Source of the DNA: Candidatus Bathyarchaeota archaeon
Lineage (GTDB): Archaea; Thermoproteota; Bathyarchaeia; TCS64
Reading direction: 5' to 3'
Length of the DNA stretch: 6,178 bases
Assembly (NCBI GenBank): GCA_030602935.1
Contig: JAUVYU010000051.1
Coordinates: 1 to 6,178 of the forward strand
A program made the position numbers and the translations under genes. Numbering within the stretch: position 1 is the first letter of the stretch; each line of letters opens with the position of its first letter. Below, one piece after another: positions 1 through 5,436 of this stretch. The notes beneath the pieces were generated by a model. The model was not told the DNA's origin. It ran no database searches and saw nothing but the letters and a program-made list of their open reading frames with translations.

Positions 1-615
1 CACCGATCGGGGCAGCTGCCCCGCTGGGAGCTCCTCCGGGCGCTCCTGGATGGTGATCCGCTGGGAGTCGATGAACACCGACTCCTTGGGGGCGAGCTCG
101 AACCCCCGGCGGCTGTTGCAGGAGGGGCACTGAGCTGGCGTCTTCAGGAACTGGTCGGTCTGGTCGAGGAGTATCATCTCCCCGCAGGCGGTACACCTGT
201 ACGCGGCCTTGATGATGTAGGGCTGGACCGCCGAAGCCCTCACGATGATGCCCGTGACCATGACGAGGCGGCTGATGTGCTCCGCCCCGATCCTGCGGAG
301 GGGTGTCTCGGCGGGGAGTCCCCTGAACCTTACGTGGACCCTCCGTATCTGGTCGGCGTACATAGCGTCGCGCATGCGGAGCTTGGAGAACGCGGCGATG
401 TCGAAGTGGGGGAGGTGGTCTAACGGGTTGTCGAGGACTACCCTGGCTAGGTCCTCGTCGAAGGCGTAGAGGTCGGTGAAGTTGATGACGAGGGACTTGA
501 GCCCCTTCACCGCCATCTCGGAGATGGCCTGCTCGTACTTGACCTCCTCCTTCTCGTCCCTGTACTCCTCGATGAATCTAGTGAAAGCCTCTTCAGATTG
601 GATTAGACTCGCCAT
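1..615 (-). CDS. mcm: Replicative DNA helicase MCM, N-terminal part (cut by window edge)
   Basis: This is the N-terminal 205 codons of the hexameric MCM helicase, the motor that unwinds DNA at the archaeal replication fork. The reading frame runs off the left edge without a stop, so the AAA+ ATPase domain is not visible. The protein begins MASLIQSEEAFTRF. It has a helical A-domain (about residues 1-100) and then an OB-fold region (HISRLVMVTGIIVRAS, about 115-130). A zinc-binding element follows, with C141-x2-C144 and C163-x2-C166, and then the family signature QERPEELPAGQLPRS (about 190-204). The ATG at 615 is preferred: GTGAT at 624-620 could pair with the 16S 3' end four bases upstream. An in-frame GTG at 624 is possible, and a TAG at 636-634 closes the frame above it. 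The gins gene lies upstream in the same orientation, but 442 bp away. Family assignment is very secure. Confidence 0.96.
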   Translation of the reverse strand, partial: MASLIQSEEAFTRFIEEYRDEKEEVKYEQAISEMAVKGLKSLVINFTDLYAFDEDLARVVLDNPLDHLPHFDIAAFSKLRMRDAMYADQIRRVHVRFRGLPAETPLRRIGAEHISRLVMVTGIIVRASAVQPYIIKAAYRCTACGEMILLDQTDQFLKTPAQCPSCNSRRGFELAPKESVFIDSQRITIQERPEELPAGQLPRSV

Positions 616-703
616 CGAAATCACTGGCCCGGGCTAATGCTCCTAAAGAGTGGTGAATCCTTCATTACATTACGCTCTTATCTCTGGAAAGCGCATCATA
701 GTA

Positions 704-713
704 AAGATAAAAG
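704..713 (-). promoter_or_regulatory. Candidate TATA box for mcm
   Basis: On the minus strand this reads CTTTTATCTT, a TATA-like element preceded by GCGAA. It would place a transcript start near 683, giving mcm a leader of about 60-70 nt. A second, more AT-rich minus-strand candidate (TTTTTTATATTC, about 746-757) lies upstream and would start near 725. The sequence alone does not decide between them, and AT-rich DNA yields such boxes by chance. Confidence 0.3.
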
Positions 714-756
714 TTCGCGGTATCCTTGCAGTGGAGAGGTCACTGAATATAAAAAA

Positions 757-778
757 TTGTCTCATGAAGATGGGACAA
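757..778. repeat. Inverted repeat, 8-bp stem with 6-base loop
   Basis: The arms TTGTCTCA (757-764) and TGGGACAA (771-778) pair over eight positions with one T-G wobble around the loop TGAAGA. An A/T-only block, TATAAAAAATT (748-758), overlaps its left edge. If transcribed this would form a compact hairpin; as DNA it could be an operator upstream of mcm. Its role is unknown. Confidence 0.4.
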
Positions 779-819
779 ACTGAGATTCTTAAGAGTTTAA
801 GCCAGTTTCAACGAAAAGG

Positions 820-843
820 GCATGATGAGATACCTCATCAGGC
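820..843. repeat. Hairpin, perfect 7-bp stem with 4-base loop
   Basis: TGATGAG (823-829) and CTCATCA (834-840) are exact reverse complements around the loop ATAC. One A-G mismatch outside the stem is followed by two further pairs (G820-C843, C821-G842). It is the most compact RNA-like hairpin in the gap. No U-run follows directly on either strand, so it is not a simple intrinsic terminator. Confidence 0.45.
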
Positions 844-915
844 TGATGTCTCCGATCTTGATACCAAGTCCTAAAATTACATGTTAGAGGGGCGACCTCG
901 TGCACATTCGTTGAA

Positions 916-952
916 CGATATTTTCATCTGATAAGAATGGAGAAAAATATCG
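916..952. repeat. Perfect 9-bp inverted repeat
   Basis: CGATATTTT (916-924) is the exact reverse complement of AAAATATCG (944-952), with a 19-base spacer. Immediately left is a smaller dyad, TCGTTGAACGA (909-919). It lies roughly 100 bases downstream of the gins stop codon on that gene's strand and about 300 bases upstream of mcm. A protein-binding site or a transcript-end structure would both fit; neither is proven. Confidence 0.4.
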
Positions 953-998
953 ATAATCAAGAAAAATCGGGAATTCATTATTCTTCTGGAAATCGACG

Positions 999-1025
999 CT
1001 TTCTAGGAAACTCAGCTATAGAAAG
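999..1025. repeat. Inverted repeat, 7-bp stem with 13-base loop
   Basis: CTTTCTA (999-1005) and TAGAAAG (1019-1025) are exact reverse complements. On the minus strand the repeat lies just downstream of the T-rich gins end, so it would be part of the gins 3' region. In AT-rich DNA of this length a 7-bp match could occur by chance. Confidence 0.28.
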
Positions 1026-1034
1026 ACACCAATC

Positions 1035-1046
1035 AAAACGTAAAAA
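1035..1046 (-). terminator. T-rich transcription end of gins23
   Basis: On the minus strand this reads TTTTTACGTTTT, starting about 12 bases after the gins stop codon. Archaeal RNA polymerase terminates on oligo-T tracts without needing a hairpin. If it works here, gins and mcm are at least partly separate transcripts. Confidence 0.45.
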
Positions 1047-1057
1047 CAGCTATCCCT

Positions 1058-1582
1058 CTATTCTCCGCCTAGCTCCCTCATCTCGCTACGCCAGCGCTCG
1101 ATGATCTTGTGCAGCTCATCGTAGAGGACCGCCTCCTCAGGCTGAAGGCCCCTAGAGTCAGCCTTCGCCTCCGCAGACGCCAGCCTCATGATCTTGGCGA
1201 TCCTGCTCTCAACGATGTCCCTGTACCGCCCCTTCATCCTCCCGCTAGCCCGGCGGGTCTCATCCCTCGCCGACTTCTCGGCCTGCTTAAACGTGACGTA
1301 TGCTCGGGAGTAGAAGTCCTCAGGGAGGGGCGTCGGCTGACCCAGGGGCTGGACCCGCTCACGATAATGAGTCTGCGTCCACTGCTCGTCGCTGATACCC
1401 CCGTCCGAGAGGCGCGCAAGCCCCGCCTCGATGAGCTCCCATGCAATCCAGAGGTTGACCGTGAGCTCCATCCCCTCGTCGGCCTCCTTGATGTCGAGCC
1501 CGGGGGTCTTGATCTCAGGGATCTTCCTAGTCGCGACGATGCGGACGGGCATGTTCTCGAACTCGAAGTACAGGGCCTCCAT
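1058..1582 (-). CDS. GINS subunit, Gins23 type (CMG helicase accessory)
   Basis: This is probably one of the two archaeal GINS subunits. GINS binds MCM and the RecJ/Cdc45-like protein to form the active replicative helicase. Numbered from the ATG, the small beta-rich B domain comes first (VRIVATRKIPEIKTPGLDI, then LTVNLWIAWELIEAGLARL, residues about 13-58). A linker with PLPEDFYSRAY (about 85-95) and a helical A domain follow, with RYRDIVESRIAKIMRLA (about 119-135) and LQPEEAVLYDELHKIIERW (about 146-164). B-before-A is the order of Gins23/Psf2/Psf3; Gins51 has A first. The length, 174 residues, is normal. I chose the ATG at 1582; a TTG at 1597 would add five residues but directly abuts its possible AAAGG. 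The mcm gene lies downstream in the same orientation, and in Sulfolobus gins23 and mcm are adjacent. The GINS family is fairly secure; the subunit type is inferred from domain order and neighbour. Confidence 0.85.
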   Translation of the reverse strand: MEALYFEFENMPVRIVATRKIPEIKTPGLDIKEADEGMELTVNLWIAWELIEAGLARLSDGGISDEQWTQTHYRERVQPLGQPTPLPEDFYSRAYVTFKQAEKSARDETRRASGRMKGRYRDIVESRIAKIMRLASAEAKADSRGLQPEEAVLYDELHKIIERWRSEMRELGGE

Positions 1583-1629
1583 GAACGACGTCGTCAACCT
1601 TTATCAACAGAGTATATGGTCTCAGGACG

Positions 1630-1637
1630 TTTATAAT
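1630..1637 (-). promoter_or_regulatory. Candidate TATA box for gins23
   Basis: The minus strand reads ATTATAAA. It would start transcription near 1608, leaving a leader of about 26 nt before the ATG at 1582. The same AT block (1629-1641) also reads as a TATA-like sequence on the plus strand, so it could serve either direction of this divergent gap. Confidence 0.45.
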
Positions 1638-1694
1638 ATTGATTTTGTCTCAGAAAGATGTGTCAAAAAACCCTTCTGGATGCATCAGACAACA

Positions 1695-1702
1695 TTTTAT
1701 AT
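1695..1702 (+). promoter_or_regulatory. Candidate TATA box for ogg
   Basis: TTTTATAT, preceded by the purine-rich AGACAACA, would start transcription near 1724. That is about 12 bases before the ATG at 1736. The box lies inside the longest possible open frame (from 1658), which argues that the true coding start is further right. Confidence 0.5.
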
Positions 1703-1735
1703 CCCCCCTTTCGATTCTTGGTGCAGAACCGACTG

Positions 1736-2395
1736 ATGTTGAACCCCGTAAGAGGCCTGGAGGCGCTGGAGGGCGAGGTCATCAAGCTCCGCGACGACCC
1801 AGAGGTCAGGTCGACCGTGGAAGGCCGTGTGGCCGAGTTCCTCGAGGTCAACGGCAAGGACTCCCATGCCTGGTTCGAAGAGCTTGTCTACTGCCTCCTC
1901 ACAGCCTACTCCAGTGCCCGCCTGGGGCAGCTCTGCGTCGACGCTCTATGCGACCGCGGCGCCCTCCTTGAGGGCCCTCTCGAGGAGGTCGTTGAGACCC
2001 TGAGGGTTCAAGGGCACAGGTTCTACAACAAAAGGGCGGAGTACATCGTCGAGGCCCGGAGGCTCGCTCCGACTCTGAAGGCCACCATCCAGAGCTTCGA
2101 GGAGACAGGTGAAGCACGAGCCTGGCTTGTCGAGAACGTCAAGGGGCTGGGCTGGAAGGAGGCGAGCCACTTCCTGAGGAACGTAGGCTACTTCGACGTC
2201 GCCATCATAGACAGGCATATCCTCTCCAACCTCAGGGAGCACGGCTTGATCCCGGACGACAAGAAGGGGCTCACTAAGAGGCGGTATCTGGAGTACGAGC
2301 GGGTCCTTCAGAGGATGGCCGATGACCTGGACATGAGCTTGGGTGAGATGGACCTCTACCTCTGGTACAGGAAGACAGGCGAGGTCCTCAAGTAG
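1736..2395 (+). CDS. ogg: N-glycosylase/DNA lyase, Ogg2 type (8-oxoguanine repair)
   Basis: This bifunctional base-excision repair enzyme removes 8-oxoguanine and cuts the backbone by beta-elimination. From the ATG at 1736 it has 219 residues, close to the roughly 207 of the Methanocaldococcus enzyme. Family hallmarks are GHRFYNKRAEYIVEARR (93-109), the helix-hairpin-helix VKGLGWKEASHFLRNVGY (135-152) with the Schiff-base lysine K141, and the catalytic aspartate D159 in AIIDRH. The C-terminus DLYLWYRKTGEVLK ends in the lysine that Ogg2 enzymes use to distinguish 8-oxoguanine from guanine. There is no C-terminal iron-sulfur cysteine cluster, unlike endonuclease III. The frame extends left to an ATG at 1658, but those 26 residues do not resemble the family and contain a TATA-like box. 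It lies divergent from gins23 and 59 bp before mtnA. Identification is very secure; the start is likely. Confidence 0.96.
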   Translation: MLNPVRGLEALEGEVIKLRDDPEVRSTVEGRVAEFLEVNGKDSHAWFEELVYCLLTAYSSARLGQLCVDALCDRGALLEGPLEEVVETLRVQGHRFYNKRAEYIVEARRLAPTLKATIQSFEETGEARAWLVENVKGLGWKEASHFLRNVGYFDVAIIDRHILSNLREHGLIPDDKKGLTKRRYLEYERVLQRMADDLDMSLGEMDLYLWYRKTGEVLK

Positions 2396-2442
2396 CCCCA
2401 AGACTCCAAGCAATTATCTACATCCAGCCTTGAACCTAGAGT

Positions 2443-2452
2443 GGAGAAGGAG
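2443..2452 (+). promoter_or_regulatory. Ribosome binding site of mtnA
   Basis: GGAGAAGGAG holds two overlapping choices: GGAG eight bases before the ATG, and AAGGAG only two bases before it. This is the strongest ribosome-binding site in the window and fixes the mtnA start at 2455. A weak TATA-like stretch, CAATTATCT (2411-2419), precedes it at a distance allowing a separate transcript, though readthrough from ogg is equally possible. Confidence 0.6.
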
Positions 2453-2454
2453 TA

Positions 2455-3537
2455 ATGAAGGTCAAGGTGGGAGGCGAGCAGAGGGACGTCCGGACGCTCT
2501 GGAGGGAGGGGAGCACAATCAGGCTCATCGACCAGAGGATCCTCCCCCACACGTTCGAGATAACCTCACTGAAGGATCATAGGGAGACAGCTGCAGCCAT
2601 CAAAGACATGGTTATGAGGGGGGCAGGCGCCATCGGCGTGGCGGCTGGATACGGGATGGCTCAAGCCGCTCTCGAAGCGAAGGATCTCTCCCTCAACGAG
2701 TTTGAGACATACTTCGACGCCGCCGCAGAACGCCTAAGGAAGACGAGGCCGACAGCCGCCAACCTGTTCCATGCCATAGAGAGGTGCCTGGAAGCAGGAA
2801 GAGGAAGCTCGGTAAGCCATCGAGTTGAAGCCGTCGTTGCTGAATCAGACGCGATAGCGGAGGAAGACCTATCGGCCTCAAAGAGGATGGGGGAATACGG
2901 CAGCTCCCTCATAGAGGACGGCGCCTGTATCCTGACGCACTGCAACGCCGGGGCCCTCGCCTTCATCGACTACGGGACGGCCCTGAGCCCCATAAGGTCC
3001 GCCCACAAGCAGGGGAAGAAGGTCCACGTCTATGTTGATGAGACGAGGCCTCGATGCCAGGGGGCGAGGCTCACCGCCTGGGAGATGGAACAGGAGGGGA
3101 TACCCTACTCCCTCATCGTCGACAATGCCGCCGGGTACTTCATGATGAAGGGTGAGGTGGACCTGGTGATAGTGGGAGCCGACCGGGTGGCAGCGAACGG
3201 GGACGTGGCCAACAAGATCGGCACATATGAGAAGGCAGTGGTCGCTAAGGAGAACAGAATACCGTTCTACGTGGCTGCCCCTAGGATGACATTCGACCTA
3301 AACTGTGAGACGGGTGACGACGTCGAGATCGAGGAGCGTGACCCTGATGAGGTACGGAAGATGTGGGGCGTGGATGAAAAGGGGAACGCCATGCGGATCC
3401 TCATCTCGGAGGAGAAGGCGAACGTGAGGAACCCAGCTTTTGACGTGACTCCCTCCAAGTACGTCACGGCATTCATAACCGAGGAAGGAATACTGGAGCC
3501 CCCGTTCAAAGAGAGCATCAGAAGGGCCTTTGCGTAG
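2455..3537 (+). CDS. mtnA: S-methyl-5-thioribose-1-phosphate isomerase (MtnA, aIF-2BI family)
   Basis: The protein is expected to convert 5-methylthioribose 1-phosphate to 5-methylthioribulose 1-phosphate in the salvage of methylthioadenosine. At 360 residues it is full length. It shows LIDQRILPHTFE (24-35), the phosphate-site segment MVMRGAGAIGVAAGYG (52-67), RKTRPTAANLF (95-105), THCNAG with the catalytic cysteine C163, VYVDETRPRCQGARLTAWE (192-210), and IVGADRVAANGDVANKIGTY (239-258) with the catalytic aspartate D243. Positions 163 and 243 match the known Cys160/Asp240 pair of Bacillus subtilis with a constant shift. The usual RGAPAIG has Gly in place of Pro here. From memory this is seen in a subgroup that includes Rhodospirillum-type enzymes, so the physiological pathway may differ from classical methionine salvage. 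Ribose-1,5-bisphosphate isomerase and eIF2B subunits are relatives, but they lack this N-terminal domain. It follows ogg and precedes a corrinoid activator. Confidence 0.92.
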   Translation: MKVKVGGEQRDVRTLWREGSTIRLIDQRILPHTFEITSLKDHRETAAAIKDMVMRGAGAIGVAAGYGMAQAALEAKDLSLNEFETYFDAAAERLRKTRPTAANLFHAIERCLEAGRGSSVSHRVEAVVAESDAIAEEDLSASKRMGEYGSSLIEDGACILTHCNAGALAFIDYGTALSPIRSAHKQGKKVHVYVDETRPRCQGARLTAWEMEQEGIPYSLIVDNAAGYFMMKGEVDLVIVGADRVAANGDVANKIGTYEKAVVAKENRIPFYVAAPRMTFDLNCETGDDVEIEERDPDEVRKMWGVDEKGNAMRILISEEKANVRNPAFDVTPSKYVTAFITEEGILEPPFKESIRRAFA

Positions 3538-3552
3538 GTGAGACTAGAAGAG

Positions 3553-3560
3553 CTTTAAAT
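3553..3560 (+). promoter_or_regulatory. Candidate TATA box for the corrinoid activator gene
   Basis: CTTTAAAT, preceded by purine-rich AGAAGAG, lies in the 51-bp gap after mtnA. It would start transcription near 3582-3584, only a few bases before the ATG at 3589, giving a leaderless or nearly leaderless message. A partial ribosome-binding match (GTGA, 3579-3582) is also present for readthrough from mtnA. Confidence 0.5.
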
Positions 3561-3588
3561 TACCCGGACGTTCAGAAAGTGAGATCAG

Positions 3589-5433
3589 ATGCCCGTCACA
3601 GTCCTCTTCAATCCCATCAACAGGCAGGTTGAGGTCCAACGTGGGGAGAACCTGCTAGATGTAATGCGGGATGCGGGCATCAGGATCGAGAGCCTCTGCG
3701 GCGGGAAGGGGATGTGCGGGAAGTGCAAGGTCATCCTCGAGAGCGGAGACATCAAAAAGGTCTCAAGGACACCAGACAAGTTCCTCTCCCAAGCGGAGCT
3801 GGACCAGGGCTACTACCTCGCCTGCATGGTCAGGGTCCAAGGCGGCTGCACGTTCACCATCCCGACGGAGAGCAGGATCGACAGCCCGAAGATACTCCTC
3901 ACCGCCGAAGTCGACCTAGGTGAGATCGATCCGAGCGCTGCTAGATATCTGCTTGAGGCCTCGCCCTTCGTGGACAGCCCCCTCCTAGTATCCCACCGGA
4001 GGATCACCCTCAAAGGCTACAGAGGGCTGCAGCCCAGAGTAGGCGACGACGTCTACAGCAAGGTCCAGATGCTGGGAGAGCGGGAGCCTCTCACCGCCAC
4101 GGTCACACGGACGAACGAGTTCCCCGAGATCATCGATGTCGTCCCGGGAGACTTGACTCTCTCAAACTACGGCCTGGCGATAGACATCGGCACGACCACC
4201 ATCGTCGGCTTCCTAGCCAACCTCACTACAGGAAAGATCCTAAGCCGAGCATCCGAGATGAACCGACAGATCACCTATGGCGAGGAGCTCGTGACCCGCA
4301 TATCGTTCGCCCGGAAACCCGAGGGGCTGAAGGTGCTCCAGAAGAGCGTCGTGGAGACAATCAACGACGTGATCCGGAAACTAACCTCGGAAGCAGATGT
4401 GAACCCAGAGGATATCTCCGATATCTGCGCGGGAGGCAACACCGTCATGAACCACATGTTCACGGGGCTTGACCCTGCGTATCTGGAGCTTGCCAACGTC
4501 GAGGTCTCACGCGACCCCATTATCCGGAAGGCCAAGGACCTCGGACTCCACACCAATCCCGAGGCGTACGCATACTGCGTACCTAATGTAAACCGATTCT
4601 TGGGGGGGGACGCCGTGGGAGACGTCCTTGTCTCGAACATGCACAGATCCGACGAGATCAGCCTCATGGTGGACCTCGGAACAAACGGCGAGGTCGTCTT
4701 CGGCAACAGCGACTGGCTCTTCTCGAGCTCATGCGCCTCAGGGCCCGCCTTCGAGGGTGAAGGCGTCCGACACGGCATGAGGGGCGCTCAAGGCGGGATA
4801 GATCACGTCAAGATCGACCCAGATACGTGCAGGGCAGAGTATTCGGTGATTGAGAACACGCGGCCCAAGGGGATCTGCGGCTCAGGGTTGATAGATCTAG
4901 CCGCCGAGATGTTCAAGGTGGGCATCATCGACTTCGTGGGGAAGCTGGTGCCAAGGCGTTCACAGATGATAAGGGAGGGGAAGTGGGGGCTTGAATACCT
5001 CGTTGTCCCAGCGGATGAGACGGCGATAGGGCAGGACGTAGTCATAACACAGGCCGACCTGGACTATGTCATCGACTCCAAGGCCGCGGCATGCGGCGCC
5101 ATAACCGTCCTCATGCACAAGCTGAAGATCGGGATAGGGGACGTCAGGCACCTCTACCTGGCGGGGGCGTTCGGCACGTACACCGATCTCGATAACGCCA
5201 TGAAGCTCGGGATATTCCCGGAGTTCCCCAACGTGGAGATACATCCCATCGGCAACGGTTCTCTGGCGGGGGCGTATTCGACGCTGATGTCCATGGAGAA
5301 GAGAAAGGAGGCTAAAGAGATCGCTGAGAAGATGGTCTACGTGGACCTCCTCGTGGACTCCGAGTTCATAGAGGAGTACTCAAAGGCCCTCTACATTCCC
5401 GGGGCTAAGGAGTACTTCCCGAGCCATGAATGA
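3589..5433 (+). CDS. RACo-family ATP-dependent reductive activator of corrinoid proteins (DUF4445)
   Basis: RACo proteins use ATP to drive electron transfer from their own [2Fe-2S] cluster to Co(II) corrinoid proteins, restoring the active Co(I) state after accidental oxidation. The N-terminal ferredoxin domain (about 1-104) has ligands C37, C43 and C46 (CGGKGMCGKC) and C79. A linker and middle region spans about 105-193. The C-terminal actin-like ATPase part begins with YGLAIDIGTTTIVGF (194-208). It includes CAGGNTVMNH (280-289), MVDLGTNGEVVF (360-371), SCASGPAFEGEG (381-392), GICGSGLIDL (428-437) and LYLAGAFGTY (522-531). The length, 614 residues, agrees with bacterial RACo (about 630). It lacks the C-terminal [4Fe-4S] cysteines of methanogen RamA. 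No corrinoid protein gene is in the window, so its partner is unknown: the corrinoid iron-sulfur protein of the acetyl-CoA pathway or a MtaC-like protein are both possible. Confidence 0.9.
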   Translation: MPVTVLFNPINRQVEVQRGENLLDVMRDAGIRIESLCGGKGMCGKCKVILESGDIKKVSRTPDKFLSQAELDQGYYLACMVRVQGGCTFTIPTESRIDSPKILLTAEVDLGEIDPSAARYLLEASPFVDSPLLVSHRRITLKGYRGLQPRVGDDVYSKVQMLGEREPLTATVTRTNEFPEIIDVVPGDLTLSNYGLAIDIGTTTIVGFLANLTTGKILSRASEMNRQITYGEELVTRISFARKPEGLKVLQKSVVETINDVIRKLTSEADVNPEDISDICAGGNTVMNHMFTGLDPAYLELANVEVSRDPIIRKAKDLGLHTNPEAYAYCVPNVNRFLGGDAVGDVLVSNMHRSDEISLMVDLGTNGEVVFGNSDWLFSSSCASGPAFEGEGVRHGMRGAQGGIDHVKIDPDTCRAEYSVIENTRPKGICGSGLIDLAAEMFKVGIIDFVGKLVPRRSQMIREGKWGLEYLVVPADETAIGQDVVITQADLDYVIDSKAAACGAITVLMHKLKIGIGDVRHLYLAGAFGTYTDLDNAMKLGIFPEFPNVEIHPIGNGSLAGAYSTLMSMEKRKEAKEIAEKMVYVDLLVDSEFIEEYSKALYIPGAKEYFPSHE

Positions 5434-5436
5434 CGC

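Larger units (their letters stand above)
616..1057. other. AT-rich gap between gins23 and mcm, no convincing gene
   Basis: These 442 bases are much more AT-rich than the flanking coding DNA. They hold candidate mcm promoter elements, the T-rich end of the gins transcript (minus strand) and four short inverted repeats, listed separately. A plus-strand open frame of 74 codons (650-874) exists. Its base composition is that of the gap rather than of the genes here, I recognise no family, and it lacks a good ribosome-binding site, so I do not call it a gene. I see no tRNA, no CRISPR repeats and no insertion-sequence ends. An untranslated leader, a small RNA or a decayed gene would all fit. Confidence 0.6.

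Noticed and set aside
820..870. C/D-box guide RNA suggested by ATGATGA and CTGATG
   Set aside because: The would-be D' and C' boxes overlap, no proper D box follows at the usual spacing, and the hairpin uses up the guide segment.
1109..1636. Plus-strand open frame of 175 codons opposite gins23
   Set aside because: It is antisense to a gene with clear family motifs; the product is Arg/Leu/Pro-rich low-meaning sequence typical of a shadow frame in GC-rich DNA.
1946..2413. Minus-strand open frame of 155 codons opposite ogg
   Set aside because: It overlaps the highly conserved Ogg2 catalytic region, and its product shows no motif of its own.
2455..3537. Translation initiation factor 2B subunit or ribose-1,5-bisphosphate isomerase
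   Set aside because: The full MtnA N-terminal domain and the Cys/Asp catalytic pair in their MtnA contexts are present.
4275..4778. Minus-strand open frame of 167 codons opposite the corrinoid activator
   Set aside because: It is Ser-rich and antisense to conserved ATPase motifs; a shadow frame.
3589..5433. Identity as methanogen RamA
   Set aside because: The C-terminus has no [4Fe-4S] cysteine motifs, and the N-terminus carries a [2Fe-2S] ferredoxin domain, which is the RACo layout.
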